This document shows positions 25,895 through 35,068 of a stretch of 64,000 nucleotides of DNA, piece after piece. A program made the position numbers and the translations under genes. Source of the stretch: Massilia sp. Root133 (GTDB lineage Bacteria > Pseudomonadota > Gammaproteobacteria > Burkholderiales > Burkholderiaceae_D); assembly GCF_001426525.1 (NCBI RefSeq), contig NZ_LMEW01000031.1, positions 371,711-435,710 on the forward strand, given 5' to 3'. Within the stretch, counting starts at the first letter, position 1, and every line of letters begins with the position of its first letter. Under the pieces are notes generated by a model. It ran no database searches. It saw only the letters and a program-made list of their open reading frames with translations, and was not told the origin of the DNA.

Positions 25895-28864
25895 ATGAAG
25901 CAGAATCACCGCAATCTCGGACCGACGATGTCGGTCGTCGCCGTGGCGCTCGCCCAAGCCTTCGCGGGCCACGCCTGGGCGCAGCAGGCGGACGCCAACA
26001 CGGTCGTCGTGACGGGCATCCGCGCCAGTGCGCAATCGTCGCTGGCGATCAAGCGCGACTCGATGGAGGTCGTCGACTCGATCAGCGCCGACGACATCGG
26101 CAAGCTGCCGGACCCGAACGTCACGGAGACCATGACGCGCATTCCCGGCGTGCAGGGCTACCGCTACGGCGGCGAGGGCGCTTCGCCCGTGGGCACCGGC
26201 TCCGGCGTGACGATCCGCGGCCTGTCCGGCCAGACGGCGTCGGAAGTGAACGGCCGCGCCTACTTCACGGCCGGCAGCCGCGAATTCAACCTGGAAGGCG
26301 CGATTCCGGGCATGGTCGCCGGCATCGACGTGTACAAAAACCCGTCGGCCGAACACATCGAGGGCGCCATCGGCGGCCTGGTCAACATCCGCACCCGCAA
26401 TCCGAGCGACTTCAAGGGCCTGACGGGCGCACTGAACATCGGCGGCCGCTACAACGACCTCGCGAAGAAGGGCAACCCGGAATTGTTCGGCATGATCGCC
26501 AACCGCTGGAACCTGCAGGGCGGCGGGCGCATCGGCGTGATGGCGGCAGCCGTGTTCCAGCAGAGCACGGGCCGTTCGGACAACAACCCGGCCAACGGCG
26601 GCGCCAACTACAAACGCGCGGTCCGCGCCGACAGCGCCGAATACGCGACCCTGGCGGCCGCCAACGCGGCGAACGACCCGTCCAGGCCGATGTCGCAGTA
26701 CGTCGGCCGCACCGACGTCTCTTACCTGGCGAGCGTGCCCACGCTGCCGACATCGACGACTGCCGGCGCCTACATGCCGAACCTGGCGGGCCTGACCCAG
26801 GAGCAGATCGGCAACGTCATGGCGGCGCCCGCACTCACCAATAACGTGTTCCAGGAAACGATCATGCGCACCCGCCGCGGCCTGAACCTGGCTGCCGACT
26901 GGCGCGTCGACAACACCCTGCGTTTCTACGTCGACGGCAACTACACCTACTACCTGTATCACCAGAATTACCGCGGCCTGAACTCGTCGGACATCAATAC
27001 GCAGGCGAACAACGTGCAGAACCTGCAGACGGCGCCGTTCAGCCTGACCGAACAGTTCGCCAACGGCAACCTCAATGGCGGCAGCAACGACGTCCTCGCC
27101 ACCAAGCGCTTCCTGAGCGGGAACTTCCTGAACACGAGGATGACGACGACCGGCGGCGACGAGCACCGTCCGTACACGACGTGGATCGCGGCGACCGGTG
27201 CGGAATGGCACCCGACGCCGGCCCTGTTCCTGAAGGCGGACATCAACTTCATCAAGGCCGACCAGACCCAGGACAACCGCGCCGTGACCCTGCTGTCCAA
27301 CCCGGGCCTGTACTGGACCGTCAACCGCATGGCCGACGGCGCCCCGCACCAGACGACGTTCACCGGCCCGGACCTGTCCAACCCGGCCAACTTCATGTAC
27401 CAGGCCTACAGCAACGGCACGCACCAGAGCTTCCACGACACCGGCGGCGCCGTGGCCCTGGACGGTACGTATTCGCTGGACGATGGCTGGTTCTTCAGCC
27501 GCATCAAGTTCGGCACCCGTGCCGCGCGCCAGTCGAGCAGCTTCAACAACTTCGCCTTCAGTGGCCGTCCGCTCACGACCGACGGACTTCCCCTCGCCGC
27601 GGACGGCAGCAACGGCATCTCGGCCGCGACCGGCGGTCATGTGCAGTCGTCGCCCACCAACTTCATGGACGGCCTGGCCGGCTATTCGGGCGGCTACGCC
27701 GTGTACAACCCCGACCAGCTGCTGGGCAACCAGGTCAGCGGCGCCTTCCCGAAGGCGGGCATCCTCCCGGAGAACGGCCTGGCGGAACAGGTCCTCGCGC
27801 GCCGCTACACGAACGAGAAGACCAAGGCGATCTACCTGGTGGGCGAATTCTCGCTGCTGGACGACCGGCTCAAGGGTAATGCCGGCGTGCGCGTGGTGCG
27901 AACCAACGGCGAATTCGTGGCGCAGGTGCCGAATGCGAGCGGCGTGATCGGCCCCTACAGCCGCACGACGTCGTACACGAACGCGCTGCCGTCGTTCAAC
28001 CTGACGTACGACCTGGCGAAGGATTTCCTGGCGCGCTTCGGCTATGGCCGCGGCATGACGCGTCCGGGCCTCGACCAGCTCAACCCGTACGTCACCTACA
28101 ACTCGACGCAGGGCACGGCGTCGGTCGGCAACCCGGAACTGCACCCGCTGACCGCGAACAGCTTCGACTTCTCGCTGGAGCGCTACTTCAGCAAGACGAA
28201 CTACCTGGCAGCGGGCGTGTTCGACAAGGAGATCAACGGCTTCTTCAACGACGTCCAGAACTGCGAGTCCCTCGCGCTGGCGCCGGCCTACAACGGCGCG
28301 GTCGCGAACGGCTGCTCGGGCGGCCAGTACCTGGTGTCGAAGACCCTGAACTCCGAGAAGGGCTATGCGCGCGGCGTCGAGCTGTCGGGCCAGTACTTCT
28401 TCGACAGCGCCCCCGGCATCCTGAAGAATTTCGGCGTGGCCGGTTCGTACACCTACGTGAAGACGGACAACCCGTTCAACGTGGGCACGAAGGCCGCGCC
28501 GAACATCATCTCGACGCCGCAGCCGTTCGCCTCGAAGAACAGCTACAGCGTGAGCGCCCTGTACGAAGACAACAAGGCGTCCGCGCGCCTGGTCTACACG
28601 TGGCGTTCGCCGTCGGTGCTGTTCGGCTTCTCGCCGAACCCGATCGACGGCCGCTACATCGATGCCTACGGTATCCTGGACGGCTCGTTCAACTACCAGC
28701 TGACCGACAACCTGGCGCTGTCGCTGATCGCGTCGAACATCACCAACAAGACGCTCAATCGTAACGTCGGCGGCCTTGGGAACGAGAGCGGCATCGAACG
28801 CCAGCACTACGAGAACGGCCGCTTCTTCGGTTTCAGCTTGCGCTACAAGTTCGGCAACCTGTAA
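25895..28864 (+). CDS. TonB-dependent receptor for oligosaccharide uptake
   Basis: 989 residues from the ATG at 25895, chosen for the AGAGGAGAA ribosome site; an upstream ATG at 25865 lacks one. A signal peptide ends AGHAWA-QQ (about residue 29). The plug domain carries VVVTGIRAS and the conserved DDIGKLPDPNVTETMTRIPG, typical of the carbohydrate-associated receptors of Xanthomonas and Caulobacter (TonB-Xanth-Caul type). The remainder is a 22-strand barrel ending FFGFSLRYKF, a proper outer-membrane terminal strand. It should import oligosaccharides made by the exported lyases and glycosidases, energised by TonB-ExbBD elsewhere. It is followed by a strong terminator, so it forms its own transcript. 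Confidence 0.92.
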   Translation: MKQNHRNLGPTMSVVAVALAQAFAGHAWAQQADANTVVVTGIRASAQSSLAIKRDSMEVVDSISADDIGKLPDPNVTETMTRIPGVQGYRYGGEGASPVGTGSGVTIRGLSGQTASEVNGRAYFTAGSREFNLEGAIPGMVAGIDVYKNPSAEHIEGAIGGLVNIRTRNPSDFKGLTGALNIGGRYNDLAKKGNPELFGMIANRWNLQGGGRIGVMAAAVFQQSTGRSDNNPANGGANYKRAVRADSAEYATLAAANAANDPSRPMSQYVGRTDVSYLASVPTLPTSTTAGAYMPNLAGLTQEQIGNVMAAPALTNNVFQETIMRTRRGLNLAADWRVDNTLRFYVDGNYTYYLYHQNYRGLNSSDINTQANNVQNLQTAPFSLTEQFANGNLNGGSNDVLATKRFLSGNFLNTRMTTTGGDEHRPYTTWIAATGAEWHPTPALFLKADINFIKADQTQDNRAVTLLSNPGLYWTVNRMADGAPHQTTFTGPDLSNPANFMYQAYSNGTHQSFHDTGGAVALDGTYSLDDGWFFSRIKFGTRAARQSSSFNNFAFSGRPLTTDGLPLAADGSNGISAATGGHVQSSPTNFMDGLAGYSGGYAVYNPDQLLGNQVSGAFPKAGILPENGLAEQVLARRYTNEKTKAIYLVGEFSLLDDRLKGNAGVRVVRTNGEFVAQVPNASGVIGPYSRTTSYTNALPSFNLTYDLAKDFLARFGYGRGMTRPGLDQLNPYVTYNSTQGTASVGNPELHPLTANSFDFSLERYFSKTNYLAAGVFDKEINGFFNDVQNCESLALAPAYNGAVANGCSGGQYLVSKTLNSEKGYARGVELSGQYFFDSAPGILKNFGVAGSYTYVKTDNPFNVGTKAAPNIISTPQPFASKNSYSVSALYEDNKASARLVYTWRSPSVLFGFSPNPIDGRYIDAYGILDGSFNYQLTDNLALSLIASNITNKTLNRNVGGLGNESGIERQHYENGRFFGFSLRYKFGNL

Positions 28865-28901
28865 TCTTCTCTCTCGTCGCGGGCCGCGTGCCCGCTTTCG
28901 A

Positions 28902-28934
28902 CCGCCGCCGGTGTTTGCCGGCGGCGGTTTTTTT
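28902..28934 (+). terminator. Rho-independent terminator after the TonB receptor gene
   Basis: A ten-base GC stem CCGCCGCCGG (28902-28911) and CCGGCGGCGG (28918-28927) with a six-base loop, followed by seven T. It ends 15 bases before the GH127/146 start, so that gene needs its own promoter or read-through. Confidence 0.92.
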
Positions 28935-28949
28935 ACGAAAGGCTTTTCG

Positions 28950-30932
28950 ATGTCCTTCACCCGCCGTTCGATGCTCAAAGCCACCCTCGCGGCGTTCCCG
29001 GCGCATGGCGTCGCCCGCGACCTCGGCCAGCTTGCGCCGCCCGTGCCGGTCGACGCGGCGCGTGCCTTCCTGGCCGACCAGGTGCGCCTGCTGCCGGGAA
29101 GCCCGTTCCACGTCCGGCAGGAGCTGCATCGCACGGGGGTGCTCGCGTCCTACGATCCCGACAAACTGCTTTACCACTACCGCGCGTTGGCGAAACTTCC
29201 CCAGAAAGCGGGCATCGAGAAGGGCTACGACGGCTGGGACAGTGAATTCCTGCGTGGGCACATGACAGGGCACTATCTGTCCGCCGCGTCGCGCATGGCG
29301 GCGGCAACCGGAAGCCTGCGGTTTCGCGACCGCGTCAACTACCTCGTGGCCGAGCTCGCGGCATGCCAGAAGAGCCTGAATCAGGATGGCTACCTGGCCG
29401 CGTTTTCCACGGCCGCCTTCGACCAGCTCGAAGGCAAGCCCGGGGCCGACGCCGGGGGCATCGGGGTGCCTTATTACACGATCCAGAAGATCATGTCGGG
29501 CCTCCTCGACGCCCATGCCTACGTCGGCAACCAGCAGGCCCTCGACGTGGCCACCCGGATGGCCGACTACTTCGGCAAACGGCTCGCGCGGCTCGATGCC
29601 GGCCAGGTCGAGCGGATATTCCGCACGGACGGCAGCCGCAATCCGCAAAACGAATTCGGTGCGATGAGTGACGTCCTGACGGAGCTCTACAAGATCGACA
29701 AGAATCCCCGGCACCTCGACACCGCCCGCATGTTCCATCGCGCCTGGTTCGTCGGCCCGCTTGCCGACGGCGAGGACCGGTTGGGGGGCCTGCACGCCAA
29801 TACGCACATCGCGCAGGTGGTGGGCCTGGCCAACGCCGCGAACGTCGATGGCAACGCGCTGGAACTGAAGGCGTCCGAGAACTTCTGGCGGCTGGTCGTG
29901 CACAGGCATGCGTTCGCCAACGGCGGCACGTCGGTGAACGAATGGTTCGATCAACCCGGCGTGGAGGCCGGCCCGTCGATCGACAGCGGGAAGGTATTGC
30001 CGCCGACGACCGCCGAAACCTGCAATACCCACAACATGCTCAAGCTGACCGCGAGACTGTTCGAGCGCGATCGTCGTGCGGACCTTGCCGACTACTACGA
30101 GCGTGCGCTGTACAACCACGTGCTGGCGTCGGTGGCGCCGGATTCCGGTGCGATGACGTATTTCACGCCGTTCCATGGGGACTTCCGCACCTATCTCAAC
30201 GGCAGCTATTGCTGTACCGGCTCCGGTATCGAAAACACCGCGCGCTACAACGAAGGCATCTACTTCCACAAGGACGATGCGCTCTGGGTGAACCTGTACA
30301 TCCCGTCCGAGCTCAGTTGGCGGCGAGCCGGGATCGTGTTGCGGCAGCAAGGGGACATCACGCGCGGCGACCCGGTGCGCCTGACGGTGGTGAAGCCGGG
30401 CGCCCGCGCCGTCACGCTCAATCTGCGCGTTCCCGCATGGGTCGCCGGACGGGTGACGCTCAGGATCAACGGCAAGCCGCAACCCGTGGACGCGCAGCCC
30501 TCGACCTATATCGCGTTGCGGCGGCAATGGCGGGCCGGCGACGTGATCGACCTGACGCTGCCGGCCGGGTTGCGGCTGGAGCAGGCCATGGACGACGCCT
30601 CGACGGTCTCCCTGTTCCATGGCCCGGTCTTGCTGGCCGGAGAACTTGGCAGGCAGGGCATGCCGGCCAGCGACGTGGGCGACAAGGATGCCTGGCTGAA
30701 GATCGCGGCCGTGCCGGTTCCCGATATCGTCGGCAAGTCCGGCAATCCCGCCGACTGGCTCGCGCCGGTCCCCGGTGATCCGTCCGCGTTCAGGTTCAAG
30801 GATGCAGGTCCGGCCAACGGCATCGTCGTCCGGCCGCTGTTCGACCTGCACCACCAACGCTATGCCGTGTACTGGCGCCTGAACGCAGCCGGTCAGTACG
30901 GCCCGACCCCCGGCGCCGTCACGTCGAAATAA
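28950..30932 (+). CDS. GH127/GH146 (DUF1680) beta-L-arabinofuranosidase-type enzyme
   Basis: 660 residues. The N-terminus has a twin arginine (FTRRSMLKATLAAF), suggesting Tat export. The (alpha/alpha)6 catalytic domain covers about residues 30-460 and includes YYTIQKIMSGLLDAH and FANGGTSVNEWF. The zinc-binding set of the family is visible: E356 and C358 in AETCNTHN, and the pair C421/C422 in SYCCTGSG, where the first or second cysteine is the nucleophile in characterised GH127 enzymes. C-terminal beta domains follow. Members remove beta-L-arabinofuranose from plant glycans. Its 3' end overlaps the convergent GH43 gene by 40 bases. It directly follows a terminator and has only an AAAGG ribosome site. 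Confidence 0.85.
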   Translation: MSFTRRSMLKATLAAFPAHGVARDLGQLAPPVPVDAARAFLADQVRLLPGSPFHVRQELHRTGVLASYDPDKLLYHYRALAKLPQKAGIEKGYDGWDSEFLRGHMTGHYLSAASRMAAATGSLRFRDRVNYLVAELAACQKSLNQDGYLAAFSTAAFDQLEGKPGADAGGIGVPYYTIQKIMSGLLDAHAYVGNQQALDVATRMADYFGKRLARLDAGQVERIFRTDGSRNPQNEFGAMSDVLTELYKIDKNPRHLDTARMFHRAWFVGPLADGEDRLGGLHANTHIAQVVGLANAANVDGNALELKASENFWRLVVHRHAFANGGTSVNEWFDQPGVEAGPSIDSGKVLPPTTAETCNTHNMLKLTARLFERDRRADLADYYERALYNHVLASVAPDSGAMTYFTPFHGDFRTYLNGSYCCTGSGIENTARYNEGIYFHKDDALWVNLYIPSELSWRRAGIVLRQQGDITRGDPVRLTVVKPGARAVTLNLRVPAWVAGRVTLRINGKPQPVDAQPSTYIALRRQWRAGDVIDLTLPAGLRLEQAMDDASTVSLFHGPVLLAGELGRQGMPASDVGDKDAWLKIAAVPVPDIVGKSGNPADWLAPVPGDPSAFRFKDAGPANGIVVRPLFDLHHQRYAVYWRLNAAGQYGPTPGAVTSK

Positions 30933-32584
30933 TCGGCTTCGAGGTACGACGGCTGCGTGCGCGCCCGCGCACCGACGCTGAACAGGCCCACCTGCGCGCC
31001 CACCCACGTGCCGCGCGTAACCGGGAACGGGTCGCCGGCCGGCTTGAACGCGCGGCCGTCCACGCTGTACGAAAAGCCGACGAACGCCGTTTCGTACATC
31101 GACATGCGCAGGACCACCTCGTCCGGCGCGTCCGGCAGCACGACGGTGGACTCCTCGCGGCAGCGCGGTCCGAACGGTCCGCACACGGTGCGCACGAGTT
31201 CCGTCTTCCCGCCGCTGCGGCGCAGGCCCACCCAGCCATACTGCATGGCGTTGACGATCAGGCCTGCCCGGTCGCCGTCGACGGCACCCTTGAGGCGCAC
31301 GCGGGTCTCCACGACGAAGCGTGACGCGGGCACCTTCTGCGTGAGGATCGCGCCCGCGGCGCGCACGAAGCCGTCGGCTTCCGGCACCACCTGCGTGGCG
31401 AGGCGCAGGTGGCCGGGGTTGTCCGTCAGCGAGTACCAGCCGGGCGCCGGATTCGCGCCCCATTGCCATTGCAGGCCGAGGGCAGGGCCGTTAAACGCAT
31501 CGCTCGTCGCCGGCGCTGCCGGGCCGAAGCCTTGCACCGGTTTCGCGTACGTGTTCACGGGTTCGCCGACGCCCGGGGTGCGGCCCGGTGCGCCGATGAC
31601 CGGCCAGCCGTCCTGCCAGCGCATCGGCTGCAGGTGGACGACGCGGCCATACGCCCCCTTGTCCTGGAAGTGCACGAACCAGTCCTTGCCGTCCGGGGCA
31701 TCCACCCACGCGCCCTGGTGCGGCCCGTTGATCGGGGTGTCGCCCTGGTCCATCACGCGGCGCGCTTCGTACGGGCCGTCGATCGAGCGCGAACGGAACA
31801 CGGCCTGCCAGCCCATCTCGACGCCGCCGGCGGGGGCGAACACGTAGTAATAGCCGTTCGCCTTGTACAGCTTCGGCCCCTCGACCGTGTGGTAGCCGGG
31901 ATAGCGGCCGCCGTCGATGATGATCTTGCCGCCGTCGTCCAGCAGGCGCGTCGCCTGCGGGTCCATGCGGCGCAAGGTCAGCACGTTGTTGATGCCGGAG
32001 CGGCTCTTCGCCCAGGCGTGCACCAGGTACGCCTTGCCGTCGTCGTCCCACAGCGGCGCGGGATCGATGATGCCGCGCCCGGCCAGCAGCAGCCGCGGCG
32101 GCGTCCACGGGCCCGCGAAATGCTCGGCCGTCGTCACGTAGACGCCGTAGTCCGGATCGGGGTAGAAGATCCAGAAGCGGCCGTCGTGCCAGCGCAGCGT
32201 CGGCGCCCACACGCCCTTGCCGTATTGCGGACGGTCGAACACGTCGGCCGGTTCCAGCCGGGGCAGGGCGTGGCCGACGAGCGTCCAGTTCACCAGGTCC
32301 GGCGACTCCAGCAGCGGCAGGCCGGGCGCATTGTTGAAGCTGGATGCCGTCATGTAGAAGGTGTCGCCGACGCGGATCGCGTCCGGATCGGAATAATCCG
32401 CGTGCAGGATGGGGTTGCGGTAGCGGCCGTCGCCGAGATCCGCGATCCAGGGCGCGGCGGCGAGGCCCGCGGGCGCCTGCGGCTGGGCAGGCGCGGCCAC
32501 GGTACGGCAGCCCGCGACGGCCGCGGCGGCGAGCAGCACGGCGATGGTGAGGCGAGAGGCAGGCAAGACAGTCTCCTTCTTCAT
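30893..32584 (-). CDS. GH43 family glycosidase lipoprotein
   Basis: 563 residues. A signal with lipobox AVAGC places it on a membrane, probably the outer one. The five-bladed propeller (about 45-330) shows all three GH43 acids: base in ADYSDPDAI, pKa modulator in IIDPAPLWDDDG, and general acid in HTVEGPKLYK. A C-terminal beta-sandwich (about 350-560) of the GH43-associated type follows. Activities in this family include alpha-L-arabinofuranosidase, beta-xylosidase and galactan-active enzymes; the choice cannot be made by eye. The ATG at 32584 is the only one near the signal sequence. It is divergent from the lacI-type gene and has its own operator-like site. Confidence 0.88.
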   Translation of the reverse strand: MKKETVLPASRLTIAVLLAAAAVAGCRTVAAPAQPQAPAGLAAAPWIADLGDGRYRNPILHADYSDPDAIRVGDTFYMTASSFNNAPGLPLLESPDLVNWTLVGHALPRLEPADVFDRPQYGKGVWAPTLRWHDGRFWIFYPDPDYGVYVTTAEHFAGPWTPPRLLLAGRGIIDPAPLWDDDGKAYLVHAWAKSRSGINNVLTLRRMDPQATRLLDDGGKIIIDGGRYPGYHTVEGPKLYKANGYYYVFAPAGGVEMGWQAVFRSRSIDGPYEARRVMDQGDTPINGPHQGAWVDAPDGKDWFVHFQDKGAYGRVVHLQPMRWQDGWPVIGAPGRTPGVGEPVNTYAKPVQGFGPAAPATSDAFNGPALGLQWQWGANPAPGWYSLTDNPGHLRLATQVVPEADGFVRAAGAILTQKVPASRFVVETRVRLKGAVDGDRAGLIVNAMQYGWVGLRRSGGKTELVRTVCGPFGPRCREESTVVLPDAPDEVVLRMSMYETAFVGFSYSVDGRAFKPAGDPFPVTRGTWVGAQVGLFSVGARARTQPSYLEADYFDVTAPGVGPY

Positions 32585-32602
32585 TCGGTGAAACTTGGGG
32601 TT

Positions 32603-32614
32603 GTTATCGATCTC
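32603..32614. promoter_or_regulatory. LacI-type operator before the GH43 gene
   Basis: On the minus strand this reads GAGATCGATAAC; the 3' half is perfect. It lies 19 bases upstream of the GH43 start. TTGATT with TACCAT at 18-base spacing, just upstream on the minus strand, is a possible promoter. Confidence 0.55.
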
Positions 32615-32751
32615 ATGGTAGCATTGTTGAATTGGTGCAATCAAGGCATCCATGCTGCATGGAGAGCCGTCAAGCGGGCTGCCATGCGGCGTTGTCAGAA
32701 GTGGCATTTCCCCTGGCACGGCGGTATCATGTGACATCGTGTGCCGGGAAT

Positions 32752-32763
32752 GAAATCGATAAC
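32752..32763. promoter_or_regulatory. LacI-type operator before the regulator gene
   Basis: GAAATCGATAAC lies 35 bases before the LacI family start codon, suggesting autoregulation. Together with the site at 32603 it brackets the 214-base divergent promoter region. Confidence 0.55.
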
Positions 32764-32798
32764 AATGCCAGGCCATCAGACTACAGGACAATAATTCA

Positions 32799-33848
32799 AT
32801 GGGTAGTGAAACCAAGCAGGGCGACCGCCCGGCCGGCGGTGCGACCGTCTGGGACGTCGCGCAGAAGGCCGGCGTCTCCGCGATGACCGTGTCGCGCGTC
32901 ATCAACGGCAACGCCAGCGTCAGCGACAAGACGCGCGAAAAGGTCAACCGCGCCATCCAGGAACTGAACTACCAGGTCAACGTGGCGGCGCGCGCGGCGC
33001 GCATCGGTACACTGCGCGTCGGCCTGTTGTACAGCAATCCCAGCGCCGCGTTCCTCAGCGCCTTCCTCGTCGGGGCCCTCGGCGAGTGCAGTCAGACGGG
33101 CGCGCACCTGATCCTCGAGAACTGCGACAACCTGCGCAGCCAGCGCAAGGCGATCGACCGCCTGATCGCGGACGGCGCCGACGGCATCCTCGTCCCGCCG
33201 CCGCTGTGCGACTCCAAGGCCGCGCTCAAGCAGCTGGCCGAGATGGGCATTCCGTCCGTCGCGGTCGCGACCGCGAAGCCGTCGCCGCAGATGTCGGCCG
33301 TGCGCATCGACGACTACGAAGGCGCGCTGACGATGACCAAGCACCTGCTGGCGCTGGGCCACACGGACATCGGCTTCATCAAGGGCGACCCCGAGCACAC
33401 GCCGGCCCAGCTGCGCTACCAGGCGTTCATCGACGCGATGCGCGAGGCGGGCCACCACGTCCCCGCCGAGCGGGTGGCGCAGGGCATGTTCACCTACCGT
33501 TCCGGCCTGCTCGCGGCGCGCGAACTGCTGGCCCAGCCGACGCGGCCGACCGCGATCTTTGCCAGTAACGACGACATGGCGGCTGCCGTCATCGCGGTCG
33601 CGCACGGGCTGCACCTGCAGGTGCCGGACGACATCGCCGTCTGCGGCTTCGACGACACGCCCGTCGCGACGACCGTGTGGCCGGAGCTCACGACGGTCCA
33701 CCAGCCGATCACGGAAATGGCGCGCAGCGCCGTCGCCCTGCTGGTGGAACACATCCGCGCGCGCCGCGCCGGCCAGTCGTACATGCCGCAGCACCGGCTG
33801 ATGCCGTTTACGCTGGTCGAGCGCGAATCGACGGAAGCCCACGACTGA
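32799..33848 (+). CDS. LacI family transcriptional regulator of the carbohydrate locus
   Basis: 349 residues. The helix-turn-helix TVWDVAQKAGVSAMTVSRVING is at about residues 16-37, followed by a hinge and a periplasmic-binding-protein-like sensor domain (about 65-340) with LGHTDIGFIKGD, FASNDDMAAAV and VCGFDDTPVATTVWPELTTV. The hinge reads AARAAR where LacI and PurR have a leucine that inserts into the operator centre. Central CG palindromes repeated across the locus fit a LacI operator, so it is the probable repressor, released by a sugar acid or oligosaccharide. It ends exactly where the convergent GH88 stop begins, with no bases between. Confidence 0.93.
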   Translation: MGSETKQGDRPAGGATVWDVAQKAGVSAMTVSRVINGNASVSDKTREKVNRAIQELNYQVNVAARAARIGTLRVGLLYSNPSAAFLSAFLVGALGECSQTGAHLILENCDNLRSQRKAIDRLIADGADGILVPPPLCDSKAALKQLAEMGIPSVAVATAKPSPQMSAVRIDDYEGALTMTKHLLALGHTDIGFIKGDPEHTPAQLRYQAFIDAMREAGHHVPAERVAQGMFTYRSGLLAARELLAQPTRPTAIFASNDDMAAAVIAVAHGLHLQVPDDIAVCGFDDTPVATTVWPELTTVHQPITEMARSAVALLVEHIRARRAGQSYMPQHRLMPFTLVERESTEAHD

Positions 33849-35051
33849 TTACCAGTAGGGGCGCCACGTGCGGGTCAGCCGCACGAGCGCCTCGAGGTAG
33901 AAGTAATCGCCCCAGATGCAGGCCTCGTCCACGCCGACGCCGTTCGGCTTGTGGTACACGCCGTGCTTCAGCAGGCCCGCGCCCGGCGTGCCGCTCGTGT
34001 CGGCGTAATCGCCCGCGAGCGTCAGTACCATGCCGGCCGCCGCGCGTTCGTAGGCCGGACGCAGCGGATCGGCCAGCGGCAGGTTGCGCGCCAGTTCCAG
34101 CAGGCCGCAGGCGGCGATGGCGGCGCCGGAGCTGTCGCGCGGCTCCGGTCCGGACGTGAACACGAGATCCCAGTAGCAGATGCCGTCCGCCGGCAGGCGG
34201 TTCAGGTAGTAGTTGGCCAGCACCTTCGCCAGGTCGACGAGGCGGCCGTCGCCGTTGTGGCGGTAGACGAGCGGGAAGCCGGAGATGCCCCAGGCCTGGC
34301 CGCGCGCCCAGCACGAATCGTCCGCGTAGCCCTGGTGCGTCTTGCCGTGCAGCGGCGCGCCGCTGGCCGGGTCGAAGAAGAACGTGTGGAACGTGGAGCC
34401 GTCCGGACGCACGATGTGGCGCGCGGCCGCCTCGATGTGGCTGTCGGCCGCCGTGCGGAACGCGGGGTCGCCCGTGAAGTCGCTGGCCCAGTACAGCAGC
34501 GGCAGGTTCAGGTTGCAGTCGATGATCATGCGGCCGCGCTGGGCCGGGTCGGACAATTCCCCCCACGCCTGGATGATGCCGGCGCCCGGCAGGTAGCGCT
34601 CCAGCAGCATGCGCGCGGCGCCCAGTGCCGCTTCGGCCGCGAGCGGTTCGCCCGTCAACTGGTAGCCGGACACGCACGAGAGGCTGTACAGGAAGCCGAG
34701 GTCATGGTGGTTGACGTTGATGCGGTCGCGCTGGCGCGCGTGGAAGCTCGCCACGTGGCGCAGGCCCGCGTCGCGGTAGCGGGCGGCGCCCGTCAGCTCG
34801 TACGCCAGCCACAACATGCCGGTCCAGAAGCCGTTCGTCCATTCCGTGTTGTCCATCGCCGGGTAGACGCCGCCCTGCGACGACGGCATCGGGAAGGCGT
34901 CGCCGAAGTGCGCCAGGTTGCGGTCGACCGCCTCCAGCGCGCGCGCGATCGCACGGTCGATGGCGGCCTTGTCGATGCCGCGGTTCCAGTGGGCCGGCAG
35001 CGCGCCGGTGTTCAGCGGCTCCAGTGCGGCCGCGTTCAGGGGTGGGGTCAT
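33849..35051 (-). CDS. GH88 unsaturated glucuronyl hydrolase
   Basis: 400 residues with no signal peptide, so cytoplasmic. It hydrolyses unsaturated uronic acid (delta-4,5) from oligosaccharides made by lyases, through hydration of the double bond. The two key aspartates are visible: D117 in NHHDLGFLY and D178 in IIDCNLNLPLL. Their spacing of 61 equals that of Asp88 and Asp149 in the Bacillus GL1 glucuronyl hydrolase, whereas GH105 YteR has 55, which favours GH88. HQGYADDSCWARGQAW and the C-terminal WGDYFYLEAL are further family signatures. It is the last gene of the eight-gene operon from kduI; an AAGGAGC site precedes the ATG. Confidence 0.9.
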   Translation of the reverse strand: MTPPLNAAALEPLNTGALPAHWNRGIDKAAIDRAIARALEAVDRNLAHFGDAFPMPSSQGGVYPAMDNTEWTNGFWTGMLWLAYELTGAARYRDAGLRHVASFHARQRDRINVNHHDLGFLYSLSCVSGYQLTGEPLAAEAALGAARMLLERYLPGAGIIQAWGELSDPAQRGRMIIDCNLNLPLLYWASDFTGDPAFRTAADSHIEAAARHIVRPDGSTFHTFFFDPASGAPLHGKTHQGYADDSCWARGQAWGISGFPLVYRHNGDGRLVDLAKVLANYYLNRLPADGICYWDLVFTSGPEPRDSSGAAIAACGLLELARNLPLADPLRPAYERAAAGMVLTLAGDYADTSGTPGAGLLKHGVYHKPNGVGVDEACIWGDYFYLEALVRLTRTWRPYW

Positions 35052-35068
35052 GCTTGCTCCTTGTTGGA

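Noticed and set aside
25829..29134. Long minus-strand open frame opposite the TonB receptor gene
   Set aside because: Shadow frame, low-complexity composition, no ribosome site or domain.
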